64,000 nt of DNA from Taxillus chinensis (taxonomy: Eukaryota > Streptophyta > Magnoliopsida > Santalales > Loranthaceae): contig CM042091.1 of assembly GCA_023512835.1 (NCBI GenBank), forward strand, positions 3,600,348-3,664,347, read 5' to 3'. The notes below the pieces were generated by a model. That model saw only the letters and a list, made by a program, of their open reading frames with translations, did not search any database and had not been told where the DNA came from. Of the stretch, positions 10,842 through 22,098 are shown piece after piece; the first letter of the stretch is position 1, and every line of letters begins with the position of its first letter. The translations under genes and the position numbers were made by a program.

Positions 10842-13800
10842 TTAAAAAACGGCACTCCACAGAGCATTCTCTCCTTCCCCGCACCGCCGGTGGACCTCTT
10901 TGATCCTATCAGCAGATCTGCAAATCCCGCTGCAGGTCCAGTCAAAAGAAGCTACACAGACGTTCCCTGCTTGAGCCTTCCACTCACAGTCTGTAGAAAC
11001 AAGTTGCAACAGAAAAATAGAGCCTAACGTAACTGCCCATATAATTTGAACTTACACTAACTTAACCATATAATATATATTATTGCATATTTCTAAAGAA
11101 AACGTTTTTGCTTTTTCGTTTCTCCCCCTGGGAAGGAAGGGGGTGAGATGTCAACACTAAGGGACCCATTTTGTGGATCTGTCAGACAAGAAATGAGTAA
11201 TAAAATTAGACAAAAATGAAGTGGAATATTGACCATTTACCATTTCATTAAGTATTTGCATCATAAGTCCGCATATAATAAGTCACCTTCAGAATTCTGA
11301 AACAAAAGTAAGAACTAGAGGCTGTTTCACTTAACCAGTCAACTAATTTTTGGTGGCCTATCATTATTGAGTTAGATGTGCTAAATCAGTCTCAAACAAT
11401 AGATGAGAGTTTCCGTAAATATAGATCTGTCTGAATTTGCTAGCCAACCATAAAACAAGCTGCAGAACTCTAATGGCATTTCAATGTAACAACTCCAAAA
11501 TGTACCTGGTGGGGTTCCGCAACATAGTCTGCGATCATCGATGTGTTCTACGTCAAGCCCAATAAACCAAGATCCCAAAGAAACATCCTCGTTAGCATAC
11601 TTGTGCAGGACATGTCTGAGAGCATTATGAACAAAAGAAAACCATCAGAGGTGCAATGGCAGGTGTCATAAAGATTGCTCAGATCACAGCAGTTTTACTT
11701 CCCATCTAAGTAAAGTGGACCTTACTGGTTTATTGATATATAAGTTGCCAAATCTCTTGAAATAGCATACAGTTGTCCCGTGGCATGTCGGAAATACTTA
11801 TTTCCTGCCTCACCAAATTTCCAATATTCTGGTTCGTGGTATCTCACGCCTCTGTTGCAATTAATGGACGAAGAGACAACTTAATGTTAAACATTTTTCA
11901 ACACATGTACAGCTCATCATGCGGACAATTAAAGTACTTTGCTTACTTTTGAGCAAGGACAGGACCAGATTTCATGCAGCCAATATACACCCGTGACTTC
12001 GACCGATGTCTCACTAAAGTCTCACCTAGCGTTGCTGTACATAAGTCATAGATAGAAGTCAGACATAATCTACCTAGAAAGGAAGACAATTCCAAAGATG
12101 GAGATAAAAATTTCATTTCTAAATGGACTATAGTATTCTCATAGATCATCAGAGAATACCCACACGAGAATGACCATTTAAACAATTATACACCAACCAA
12201 AATATCAATACAAACATATTAACTTGCCTATATTTACATGGACATCATCATCAACCTTCACATAGAAATCAGCATCCCACGTGGCTGCAGCAGTAGCAAA
12301 ATATATCTTTGTCTTGGCAGATAATTCAAGGTAACCCTCAACATGGTCCTGCACACAACACGCATGATTTTATGCTGAGTTTTTATATGTATATATATAT
12401 ACATATATATATACATTGACACTTGCAGCTAAATATGAAACATAATAATCGTTACAGGAACAAAGCAGTACCAGCCTCAAGAAATCTCCATGCTTCCTGT
12501 CCTCTGCTTCAATTGCTCTGTCCAATATACCCCCGGATGTAGCACTAACAATGAAATCAATATATGAATTACAAGTTCATCTTAATCATCACTATGAAGT
12601 TATTATAGGTAATATCTCTTGAGAAATAGCTCTTAATCTAACAAGATAGCTTTATGGTAACTATTAACAGTGGGATGGCCTTCCCACAAACTAGAGTTTT
12701 GAACACCATAGGTAAATCTGCAATGGATTGCAGAAAAAACACAACCAGGAGTACTCTTTCAGGGATAAATATGTCAAGAAGTATAAACTTTTATTATGAG
12801 AAGGATTATAAACTAAAGACAGTAATGAAAAAAAACAAAAAACAAAGATGCTACATTTATACAGGATAGATAAAAATTAATAATTCCACCCCACCTATGA
12901 CCAATGACAAAGCGAATGATAACGCCCTTTTCCTCCATCTTTTTTCTCTTTTCCCCTGTCCATTTTCATAAGGAACCAGCTTGAGTGTTTGAGTGTAATC
13001 ATAAGAAGACATGGAAGGAAAGAAACATAAGAAAAGCTCTAGCAATAAAAGCTAGAGAAATTGGGGGCAAGAAAGAAGGGGTTTTAGCTATTTTTTAATG
13101 ATAACCGTAGGAAGGAGGGAATTGAGATTCAAGCCTTGCCCAACCACAGGGAAAGGCTAAGCCAGTAAACCCAGTCCACTGGAGAGCCTTGGTTTCAATG
13201 AATAAGGGAATATTGAAGCATGGATGTGGGATTAACCTTGCAGAAACCATGTAGCACGAACTGAATCTCTTCTTTTCCGGCTGCTAAAAGCAGTATTAAT
13301 TCCGACAACCATTAGGTATTTTCTTTTTTGAGGCAATTCTGTGTTCATCACATCCTTTGTTAATGGAGCGCCATTGACTATAGACTCCTGTGCAGCCCTT
13401 GCAGCAGCTAACTCCATCTCTAGATTCGAAATAGTTTTATCTAATGTCCTACATTTAAATATTATGAACCTATGTTAAGCTACAGTAGCAAATTTCAAAA
13501 ACAAGTCCGAGTACATTATATGGAAAAGAACTTACTGTATAGCATTCTGGGTCCTGAAAACTTCTCCAAAGATGTCCTTAGATTCACGCTTTACATTCTT
13601 CTCATACAACTAAATAAATTAAATCATATTAAACCCAAAAAAAAAAAAAAAAACACGTTCGAACAAAGGTCTACTGCTAGAGGGTATATATCAAAATATC
13701 ATGCAAAAGAGAAATTAATGGCAGATGAAACTCACAGATTTTCTGTCGCAGCCCTCTGAAATTAATTTTAGCTTTTCAGCTTCCGCGGTTGTTGCCTTGG

Positions 13801-14455
13801 CGAAACCTTTAGATTCAGGTACCGTCCACATCCTGTTAGCATGGATCCATCCTCGTTAAAATGCCAATTTTAAGAACAGTTTGCCTTAAAAAAAATTCCA
13901 CCGCGGCTAATCCTTTTTTTTTTTTTAAAATAATTACTAAATGATGTTTCCCTCAGTAAAATAGCCCAAAATGAGAGGGGGAATAAAAGGTATATGTAAA
14001 TTGTCCAACAGACATTGATATAAATTAGACATCAATGAGACAAGATAGGAAAAGGAGGGCTAAGAATTTTTCTTTTCTTTTCTACAGATCTACAGATCTA
14101 ATGATGAGCCTGCACACACCCATACTCCAAAAAACCGACACGCACACAGGCCCATAAATTGATCATTAGAATCCCAAATCGAAAACACTATAAACCATAA
14201 AAACCGAGGAAAATCCAATACAAAAAAAATCATGCTTTAAAACCTGTTTCTGAAAATGCATGAAGTTGAAGAAGTAGACGCCATCCCAAAACTTCATAAC
14301 TAGAGCGATAAAAAAAATTAAATTTAAACAAAAGAATAATTGCACCTGTTAGTAAAAATTAATCCAGCACAGAAGCAACCAACACACAGCAAAAGCGTCC
14401 ATTTGTGAGATACAAGGCTTCTCGGAGATTGCTCGCCTCTGCTCTTCAGAGACAT
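10842..14455 (-). CDS. Beta-1,3-galactosyltransferase, GT31 family (B3GALT2/3-like)
   Basis: Eleven exons: 14455-14346, 13832-13736, 13609-13536, 13448-13237, 12955-12895, 12544-12472, 12348-12228, 12034-11947, 11851-11726, 11615-11506, 10990-10842. All phases close on 406 residues, the family's usual size. The start [13 protein letters not shown] is followed by a type II Golgi signal anchor (about 19-35). A stem of DUF4094 type leads to the galactosyltransferase fold from about 137 (YLMVVGIN, then RRDSVRATW). The metal/UDP-binding DxD motif is D242-D244 in KVDDDVHVN, followed by [13 protein letters not shown] and the C-terminal DCEW...NALWSAVF. Such enzymes add beta-1,3-galactose to glycoprotein glycans, probably arabinogalactan proteins, in the Golgi lumen. 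The donor after exon 7 is GC rather than GT. GAA and TC microsatellites lie in the leader. Exact acceptor substrate cannot be told from sequence. Confidence 0.93.
12226..12228 (-). other. Non-canonical GC splice donor (GC-AG intron 7)
   Basis: Exon 7 of the galactosyltransferase gene ends ATAG, followed on the minus strand by GCAAGT. This is the consensus of the minor class of U2-type GC-AG introns. Joining ATA-G to CA-ACG at 12034 restores the conserved VNIATLGETL. The nearby GT (in CATGTAAAT) would shift the frame. The acceptor is a normal CAG. Confidence 0.8.
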
Positions 14456-14698
14456 CGCTTCAATAAACCAGCTATATTCGCTTCTCTTCTCTATTGAGTC
14501 GTTGTCTCAGCAACAATTTGTGTGCAAAAACATCTGGAAATTGAGAAATCGAAGACACCCAAAAGCAGAAGAGGCCCGGATTGGCTATAAATCGGCAAAA
14601 ACGAAGATACCCAGAAGCTGAATTTTTAAGGAGACTCAAATTATCAGTCAATTGGCCATATTTGAAGCAGAGCTAGAGAGAAGGAGAGGAAGATAGAA

Positions 14699-14836
14699 GA
14701 AGAAGAAGAAGAAGAAGAAGATGAGCCACAACAACAACTGCACTAGAACATGATGATCTGTTCTTACTTCCAAATCCAATTTGCTTCTTCCTTTTATCTC
14801 TTTTCTGGGCTCGCTCTCTCTCTCTCTCTCTCTCTC
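14699..14836. repeat. (GAA)n and (TC)n microsatellites in the 5' flank/leader
   Basis: A GAA run at about 14699-14720 and a TC run at about 14813-14836 lie 245-380 bases upstream of the galactosyltransferase start codon. On the gene's own strand they read (TTC)n and (GA)n, typical of plant leaders and promoters. Confidence 0.7.
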
Positions 14837-17800
14837 TAGTTTCTCTCTCTACGAGTTTATCTCTCTACTGTAGATTGATTCTCTGTCTCTCTTTGCAGGC
14901 AAGGGACGTCCAACAGAAGTGAAGACCGGAGGAGACCCATGAACCGCCCAGCCCACCTCTTCTACCCAATTTACCAGCCAGTCCGCAGATGAATGGAATT
15001 ACTATTATGTCCTCTGCCAGCTGACAACCCCCCTCTCTCTCTCTCTAGATGTTTTTGACAAGTCGTAGGTTAATTATTGACGGCTTTCTGGACGGTAAAA
15101 GACGCCGTGACGACCACGGCGGACGTTAATCTTCTCTGGGACGGAGCTAAACTCGACGACTGTGCTCGCCACTCGCCACGTGTAATGCGTTACATCTGCG
15201 AAATGTTTTTCTTTTTCCTTTGCGATTATTATTGTTCCCCGATGGATACAATATTTTAAAAAATAATAAAACAAAAGAAACTACCAAAAATAGCATCACC
15301 ATAAGTCTCACAATGAATATTTGTTTCGTTACTTGATAATATATGAGCTTTTAGAATGACAAATAGGGTAATAAAATTTAAAATTCAAACGAAGAACCTC
15401 GATAGATGAAATGGTGATTGATTATAAATTTAATGCTGAAATTTATATCAAATTTGTTTTTTTATACATAAAACTTGTTGAATGGCATGTGAGTTAGATC
15501 TTCTCGACACCCACCTTGCTATCTGAAAGTAAGAGAATTCGAATAAAATGACGTGAGCATTGTTTACATATAATGATTAAAAATACTCGGATCATATAAC
15601 CCATGCATGGGTAATTGATCGATCAATCACAATTCAAAAGCGAACTATCAAATCTAAATCCAATGTTGTTAATTAACAGCTAGTAGAAGAAAAGTTTGCA
15701 TGCGGTTTAAATTTACTTTTTAAGTGGCAACAAATCTATGGTTCATAGATCAGCCGCAAACAAAAAACAATAAATGCAATTGAAATAAAAGTTATAAGCA
15801 GGAGAGCTTGTTGCTATATTTGACTAAGCAGGAATAACTTGTTGCTATGTTTGAGAAAGGGATAGAAGTTAAGAATAAATTTAAAAAGAAAAAAAGAAAG
15901 AGAGAGAAAGAGGTTAAGAATTGTCCTTATTTAAATAATCATAATCAAATTCTTATTTCCGGTTCATTGTACTCACCTTCCCTGCATCCTCTTTTTTGTA
16001 TAAACTTATTTTATTTTATAATTTGTATACTACCTATTTAAATTATACTAATTACTATATATGTAGAAAATAAGGACATTGTTAAATATAAAATCAAGCG
16101 TAAAACAATTGATTATTTTTAGAGCTCTCAACAATTTGATAGTGTTTCTAAAATATTGAGCTTAGAACTGAATGAGATGGTTTTAAAAATATTTATCAAA
16201 TAAAAAAGATAAGATAAGATTTTTTTTTTGTTATGATAACTTAAGTTATAAAATATGTTAAAAAAACAAAAGAGGGGGGCATGGACTCGTGAAGACTACA
16301 AATTAATTATTTCATTTTGATATTTGATATTTGATATTTGATTTGGCCAAAAAAAAAACTTTTAATTATCGTGAAGCAAAATTGGCTTCGTTTCAAAATT
16401 TCCAACAGTTCATTCATGTAATTTCCAACACACCTAAGAACAACCAACCTTTTTGAGGAAACATTCAACACAGCCTTTTAATTTTTCCAACTGTAGGTGT
16501 TGTTGTGTATGTCCCACGGAGGTAGTGCTGCCGACAGGTCCAACGTATTACTGGTTTTTTGTGCGGAGAGAAAATGCTCGGAGGATGAGTGGTTCTGACT
16601 TTACACCTCCTCACAACAAACCTGCGCCACCCACTTGAGCAGTTGAGCGGTTGAGCTTCACGCTCCCCACTCTTGACTATTACATCGCTTTTTATTTATT
16701 TATTTATATAAAAAAATCGAAGGGGACTTGTAAATATTTTTAATGGTAGATAATAATGGAAATGAATATTACATGATGTTAATATATTATTGAAGTGGAA
16801 ATAGTTTTTTTTAGTTATTTGTTTTTTCTTCCCCCTGCGTCCGCCTGCGTCCCATCGGTCACCTCCAAGTCTAAAGAAAATTAATACTCTAATCTTAATT
16901 GAAAATTTCTGAAGTATTCGTCGTGCTTTTGTATAGAATACACACGTTTTTCTTACTTAAATCCAGGAAAAAAATCATCTTTATCAAACATTTGCAAGTA
17001 AAACCTACGTGAGAAAGTGACCTCATGTTTATATCACTAAGCTATCGATATAAACATGCAATTAGATGTGTGATCAAAGGCTCATAGTTAGTGGGCTTAA
17101 GATAAATTAGGAACATTAGATATATACTATATATTCATTCCTTTTTTTTTTCTTTCAAAAAAAGGTGAACGTAGCAAGGTTTGGTGAGGGTGTTCTTAGC
17201 CATCAAATAACGCAGAAGATATAAGTAAAAAAGGCGATAAAAAATCAATCAACTGTACAAATGGATCAATTATATGATTATATGATTATTTAATTGATTA
17301 ATTTTATCTATTAAGTGATTATATGATTATTTAATTTAAAGATGGGCTGATATGTAAATAAGATGCATTAAATATGACTATCATGTGTTATAAATATAAT
17401 TAAAGTGAATTGGACTAATTTTCAATAATTTGGATTGAAATGTCTTACGTTAAAGTTTAAATACTATATACTAGTTTATAATTTTTAATTTACTAATAAA
17501 TAAATAAATTAAAATTGACTATTGTATTTTCAACAACAGAATGTGTAAGAGGCTCTCATACTCAAAAAAATTATTGGAAAATTATGTCTCACCTGAAAGA
17601 ATGCGGGAAAGGGTAGAGGGGTTAGTAAGGTAGAGCAAGCCTGAAAAATGTAACAATGCATTTTAAAGCTGTATGGGCTAATGTAGCAAGCCCAGAGCGA
17701 ACAATATTGTGACATGCGGTTGAGCTTGAACTTTGGCCCGATCATAATAAATGATATCAAAGTCGGATTGTCTCCGAAAAAGTATTTTATGATATCGAAA

Positions 17801-18590
17801 GTTTTCTAAATATGGTATGATCGAGTAGTGTGTCTCGTAATATGCAGCGGTATTAGTTTGAAATACAAACTTTTGCCATTAGGTGATTAAACTTGTATGA
17901 TCTCAATAAGGATGTGGATTAAGAGGGACTTTAAGGGAAATTTCATGATGATCCCACGTGTTGACAGCTCAATAAATATGTTTATGATGTGATTGTGATT
18001 ATGATAAGATGAAAAATATTGAAAAATTGATGTTAACATAAAAGAAAAAATTAAGGGGTTAATAAGATATAACCGATCCAAAAATATAATAGGTGTTTAA
18101 AAAACATGCGAAAAATATGACAAGTTAAAACAATAGTATTATGACGTGTAGAGCCGCATGCCTGTTAGATTTTGTTCTCCAAAAGCCGGGGTCATCAAAA
18201 TCTTTTGCGCACAACATATGAGGCTTCCCCCAGCAAATTATGACGCCGACAAGTCGGCCAGGAAATCTACATCTCGCTGGTCATGCATTTTGTGTGTGTG
18301 TTTTTTTGTATGGTTTCCAGCGTTTTTTTTTAAGGATAATAGTTCACGAGCTGCCGTCGATGCAGTGGAGTGTTGTGATTAGATCCAATCGCTATTCTAG
18401 AGATTTGGTTCGCTTCACGTTCTGTGGTGATCGACTGTGTCGTTGGATCGTTCATGCGATTGACTCGTAGTGTGAGCTGAGTGGGTTCACTCGTTAAACG
18501 AGTTGTTTGGATCGCATGTTGAGTGGGGCTAAATTGGCGTGCGATTTCTAGGGATTGTCTGTTGTGATTGGAAATGGGAGAGATTATTTT
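14837..18590. other. Intergenic DNA without recognisable genes
   Basis: AT-rich, with only short composition-driven frames. A GC-richer patch at about 15070-15200 carries several ACGT cores and a CACGTG G-box at 15177-15182; it is a plausible distal promoter of the minus-strand galactosyltransferase. 16,318-16,340 holds a short tandem of GATATTT. 18,150-18,560 is GC-richer and ends at the homopolymer block; its frames match nothing I recognise. Confidence 0.45.
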
Positions 18591-18618
18591 GTTTTTTATT
18601 TCTGTTTTTTGTTTTTTA

Positions 18619-19146
<528 letters not shown>

Positions 19147-19782
19147 CTTAATGTGTCAAAAAAAAAGTGAGTTTAAATTGGATTTTATGAAAAATAGAAA
19201 TATATAATATTTTAGGCTTATATTAAAATGGATGAAAAAATTTATTTTTTATTAATAATGAGTTTAAATTTTAAAAATAAAAATATTCAAAACAGTTTTT
19301 TTATAAAATACGAAATTTACTTATTTTTAAAATTAAATTATGAAATTAATGACATATTTAATACGAATTTTAATTTTAAATTTGTTTACTCGGGTGAAAT
19401 TTGTATTGCATTTTAATTTATAAATATTTGTTATTTAATAGGAGATAATGTATTTTAATAAAAATATGTTTTCTCAAACATAAAATTATTTTGAGCCTAA
19501 ACAATATTTTGAAAAATTATTTTAAGAAATAATTTGTTTCGAAATCATATCATTAATTATATCATTTAAATAAAAATAAATTCTGTTACATGCCGATAAA
19601 TTAATCATACGAGTTGTGAGATATCATTTCTGTCGTTGCATTGTCTTTAATTTTTTTTATTTGAAGACAACCTAACAAAGATGGCAACCCTTTGCGATAT
19701 TTACCAACAAGTTTATTTTTTAAATAAAAATCCCTCGTATCATCATCATTTCGCATATGATTCGAGTCCTAATTCACTCCTT

Positions 19783-19786
<4 letters not shown>

Positions 19787-19834
<48 letters not shown>
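19787..19834. repeat. (AT)n microsatellite
   Basis: Twenty-four AT units in intergenic DNA with no gene nearby. Confidence 0.95.
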
Positions 19835-19838
<4 letters not shown>

Positions 19839-20537
19839 GTACTCAATGCATAGTATCGTGTAAAAAAATGTGTTCATATGATTCTCATGTGTGGGCCATT
19901 AATTGAATTTTATATATTGTCACAAATATATGATATAATCTCTCCCAAAAGCAAACCGACAGCAATTTGCCTCTAAAAAAGGAAGAGGTTATAACTTAGA
20001 AGTTGGGTTTTTATTTTTCTCCGGACCAATGAATACCATAGGCAAGGCAGGTTTATTTTAAAAAAAACATTCACTCCATATAAATTAAGATTAATAGTAA
20101 AATAATTAAAAGTTTAAATAAATTTATAATATCACTCATAAATTATATTTGAAATTGATATTTTAATTATAAATTTTATTAAATTTAAATTTCAACACAT
20201 CAACTTAATAAATTTAATTAATCAGTATTTTAAAATTTAAAATTTTAATAAAATTAGTAATAATATAATTTTCAAAAATAATTTATTAAATTTTGTAACT
20301 ACTATTGGAAGCAAGCGATTGCATATTGCATACCGTCTAAAGTTTTTGTTTTGGAGTGGCAAGTGCTAATGGCATTTTGCTAATATCCTCATTCTGTATC
20401 TGTACCGTTCTTCAGTGACACGGATGAGGAGGCTGATGATTTTTATCATTCCCATCATTATTAATTATTATTATTGTACTTTAAATTAAACGAAAGGCGA
20501 TGAAGCATGTGTACCTGGGAGGAGGGTCAGGGACGAT

Positions 20538-20686
20538 CACGTGATTAGATCCAATAGTATACACGTGGCATCATTTAGTTGGGCTCATTGAGGCTCGGTT
20601 TGGCAGGCTCCGACGTGGCTCACGTGGCTGCTGCAAAAGTCGGCGTCGCCTGGGTCCATGCGCAGGGGGACCCAACACAACACGTG
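20538..20686. promoter_or_regulatory. Cluster of G-box / ABRE-type elements
   Basis: Within 149 bases there are four palindromic CACGTG boxes (20538, 20562, 20621, 20681) and one GACGTGGC (20612). Three of the boxes extend to CACGTGG, and two of those to CACGTGGC. These are binding sites of bZIP (ABF/ABI5) and bHLH (PIF/MYC) factors; such density is typical of ABA- or light-responsive promoters. The patch is GC-rich in an AT-rich setting. A TATA-like CATAAAAAG follows at 20732-20740 on the plus strand, but I see no convincing coding sequence downstream before the exonuclease gene at 22099. Confidence 0.6.
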
Positions 20687-20969
20687 GTATGATGCGGTGG
20701 AGTGCACGAAACCGATGACTCTTGTTTGACACATAAAAAGGACCATGACAAATCAAAATGTGTGGGTGTGGGGCATCCATCAGTTTAACGAATTTTTTTA
20801 CTCAAGTTTATGTCGTGGGTGAGCCAGATCCGGATACAGAGTCACATTCCGGCATGCACCGACAAATGTATAATCCAAATTTAGGGGTTAAAATTGGGTT
20901 TGTACAATTAATTCATATATATAATATGTTCTCACGCGTGATAGACACTGGGGTTGAATATCGGATATA

Positions 20970-22018
20970 GTATTTTTAAATTAAGCGGAAGACTTTAAAT
21001 TTTTAAAAAATAATAAATTAAAATTGACCAATAAAACTTATGAAAATTAAAAATCATTGATTTTTAGTTTGGATTATTATTTTTTTAACACTAATAATAT
21101 TCAATCAATAAATACAAAAGTAAAAAATAAAATATTAATAGCTTTATAAAGTACACTGACTATGAACTATTTAAGTATATATGACATGAATGAGAATTAA
21201 TATGTCCATCCTAGTATGCTTACTATGCTCGTAAACGCAGTAGCAATGTTTTATGGTATAATTTCATAAAAGAATATAGATTTATGAGGAATACGGCTAC
21301 GTTAAAGAGTGATTTAGGTAAAAAAAGACATAAAATAAAGCGGTCTGTAAATTATTTAAACCGAAAATTAATTATAATATATTATTTTTCTAAAATTTCA
21401 AATCAAATAAAATTGTAAAGCCAAAAAAAAAAAACACGGTTCCAAATATTATTAAATTATCAAATAAAACTTAATTAAACTTCATCACATATAAACATTC
21501 TAATAATAAACTTATTTACACTTAGCCAATTAATAAATGATAAAAAATTAACAAAAAAAAATGTTTAATTGGGAGATTTAACCCAAAATTTCACTTTCGT
21601 TATTTTGTTGGGAGATCAGAGTTAAAGACATTTAACTCCCATCCCAAACAATTCATAAAAATGATAAATAGATGTATTCCACGATAGAAAGACATTTAAG
21701 TTGTGCCTTCACATACTTCACATTGTTTTTTTTAGAATTTTAATATAAAACCGAGGCTGGGCATAAATAGTATAGAATGCAGGTCGGGACCAATTACCAA
21801 TAGGTGATTCAAAGAGTATGGGATCGAATCGGAGCGGGTTGGTTAATATCCATGTTCTGACAGTTCTATTGTCTCTTTGAAACAGATAAAAGTGGCCCAT
21901 ACAGGAATGAATCGAGTCAAAATTGTCATTCATAAGCATGGCCCATTTTAATTGGGCCAAGAAAACCGGCGTTGTATGGGCCTTGGACAACTCTGGGCCT
22001 AGAGCGTCATCTTCTCTC
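20970..22018. other. AT-rich 5' flank of the RRP6-like gene
   Basis: Mostly A/T with no recognisable gene up to about 21,700. The last 80 bases before the start codon, from about 22010, are a CT-rich leader (CTCTCTCTCC...) typical of plant 5' UTRs. The long minus-strand frame over 21718-22629 is the antisense shadow of the first two exons. Confidence 0.5.
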
Positions 22019-22098
22019 TCTCCTCCTCTCTCCGGTAACCGGTAGTACGAAACAAAATACGGAACCAGCGACGCAAACCAGGACAGAAACCCAGAACA

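Noticed and set aside
15074..15274. Paired opposite-strand frames of about 60 codons
   Set aside because: No similarity to known proteins. The GC-rich patch is better read as promoter DNA with ACGT cores and a G-box.
19228..19416. Poly-A/T-flanked frames just after the homopolymer block
   Set aside because: Low-complexity Asn/Lys/Phe composition in DNA of doubtful assembly.
20571..20780. 69-codon minus-strand open frame
   Set aside because: It covers the G-box cluster and its Arg/Pro-rich product comes from the CACGTGG and GGC repeats; no domain.
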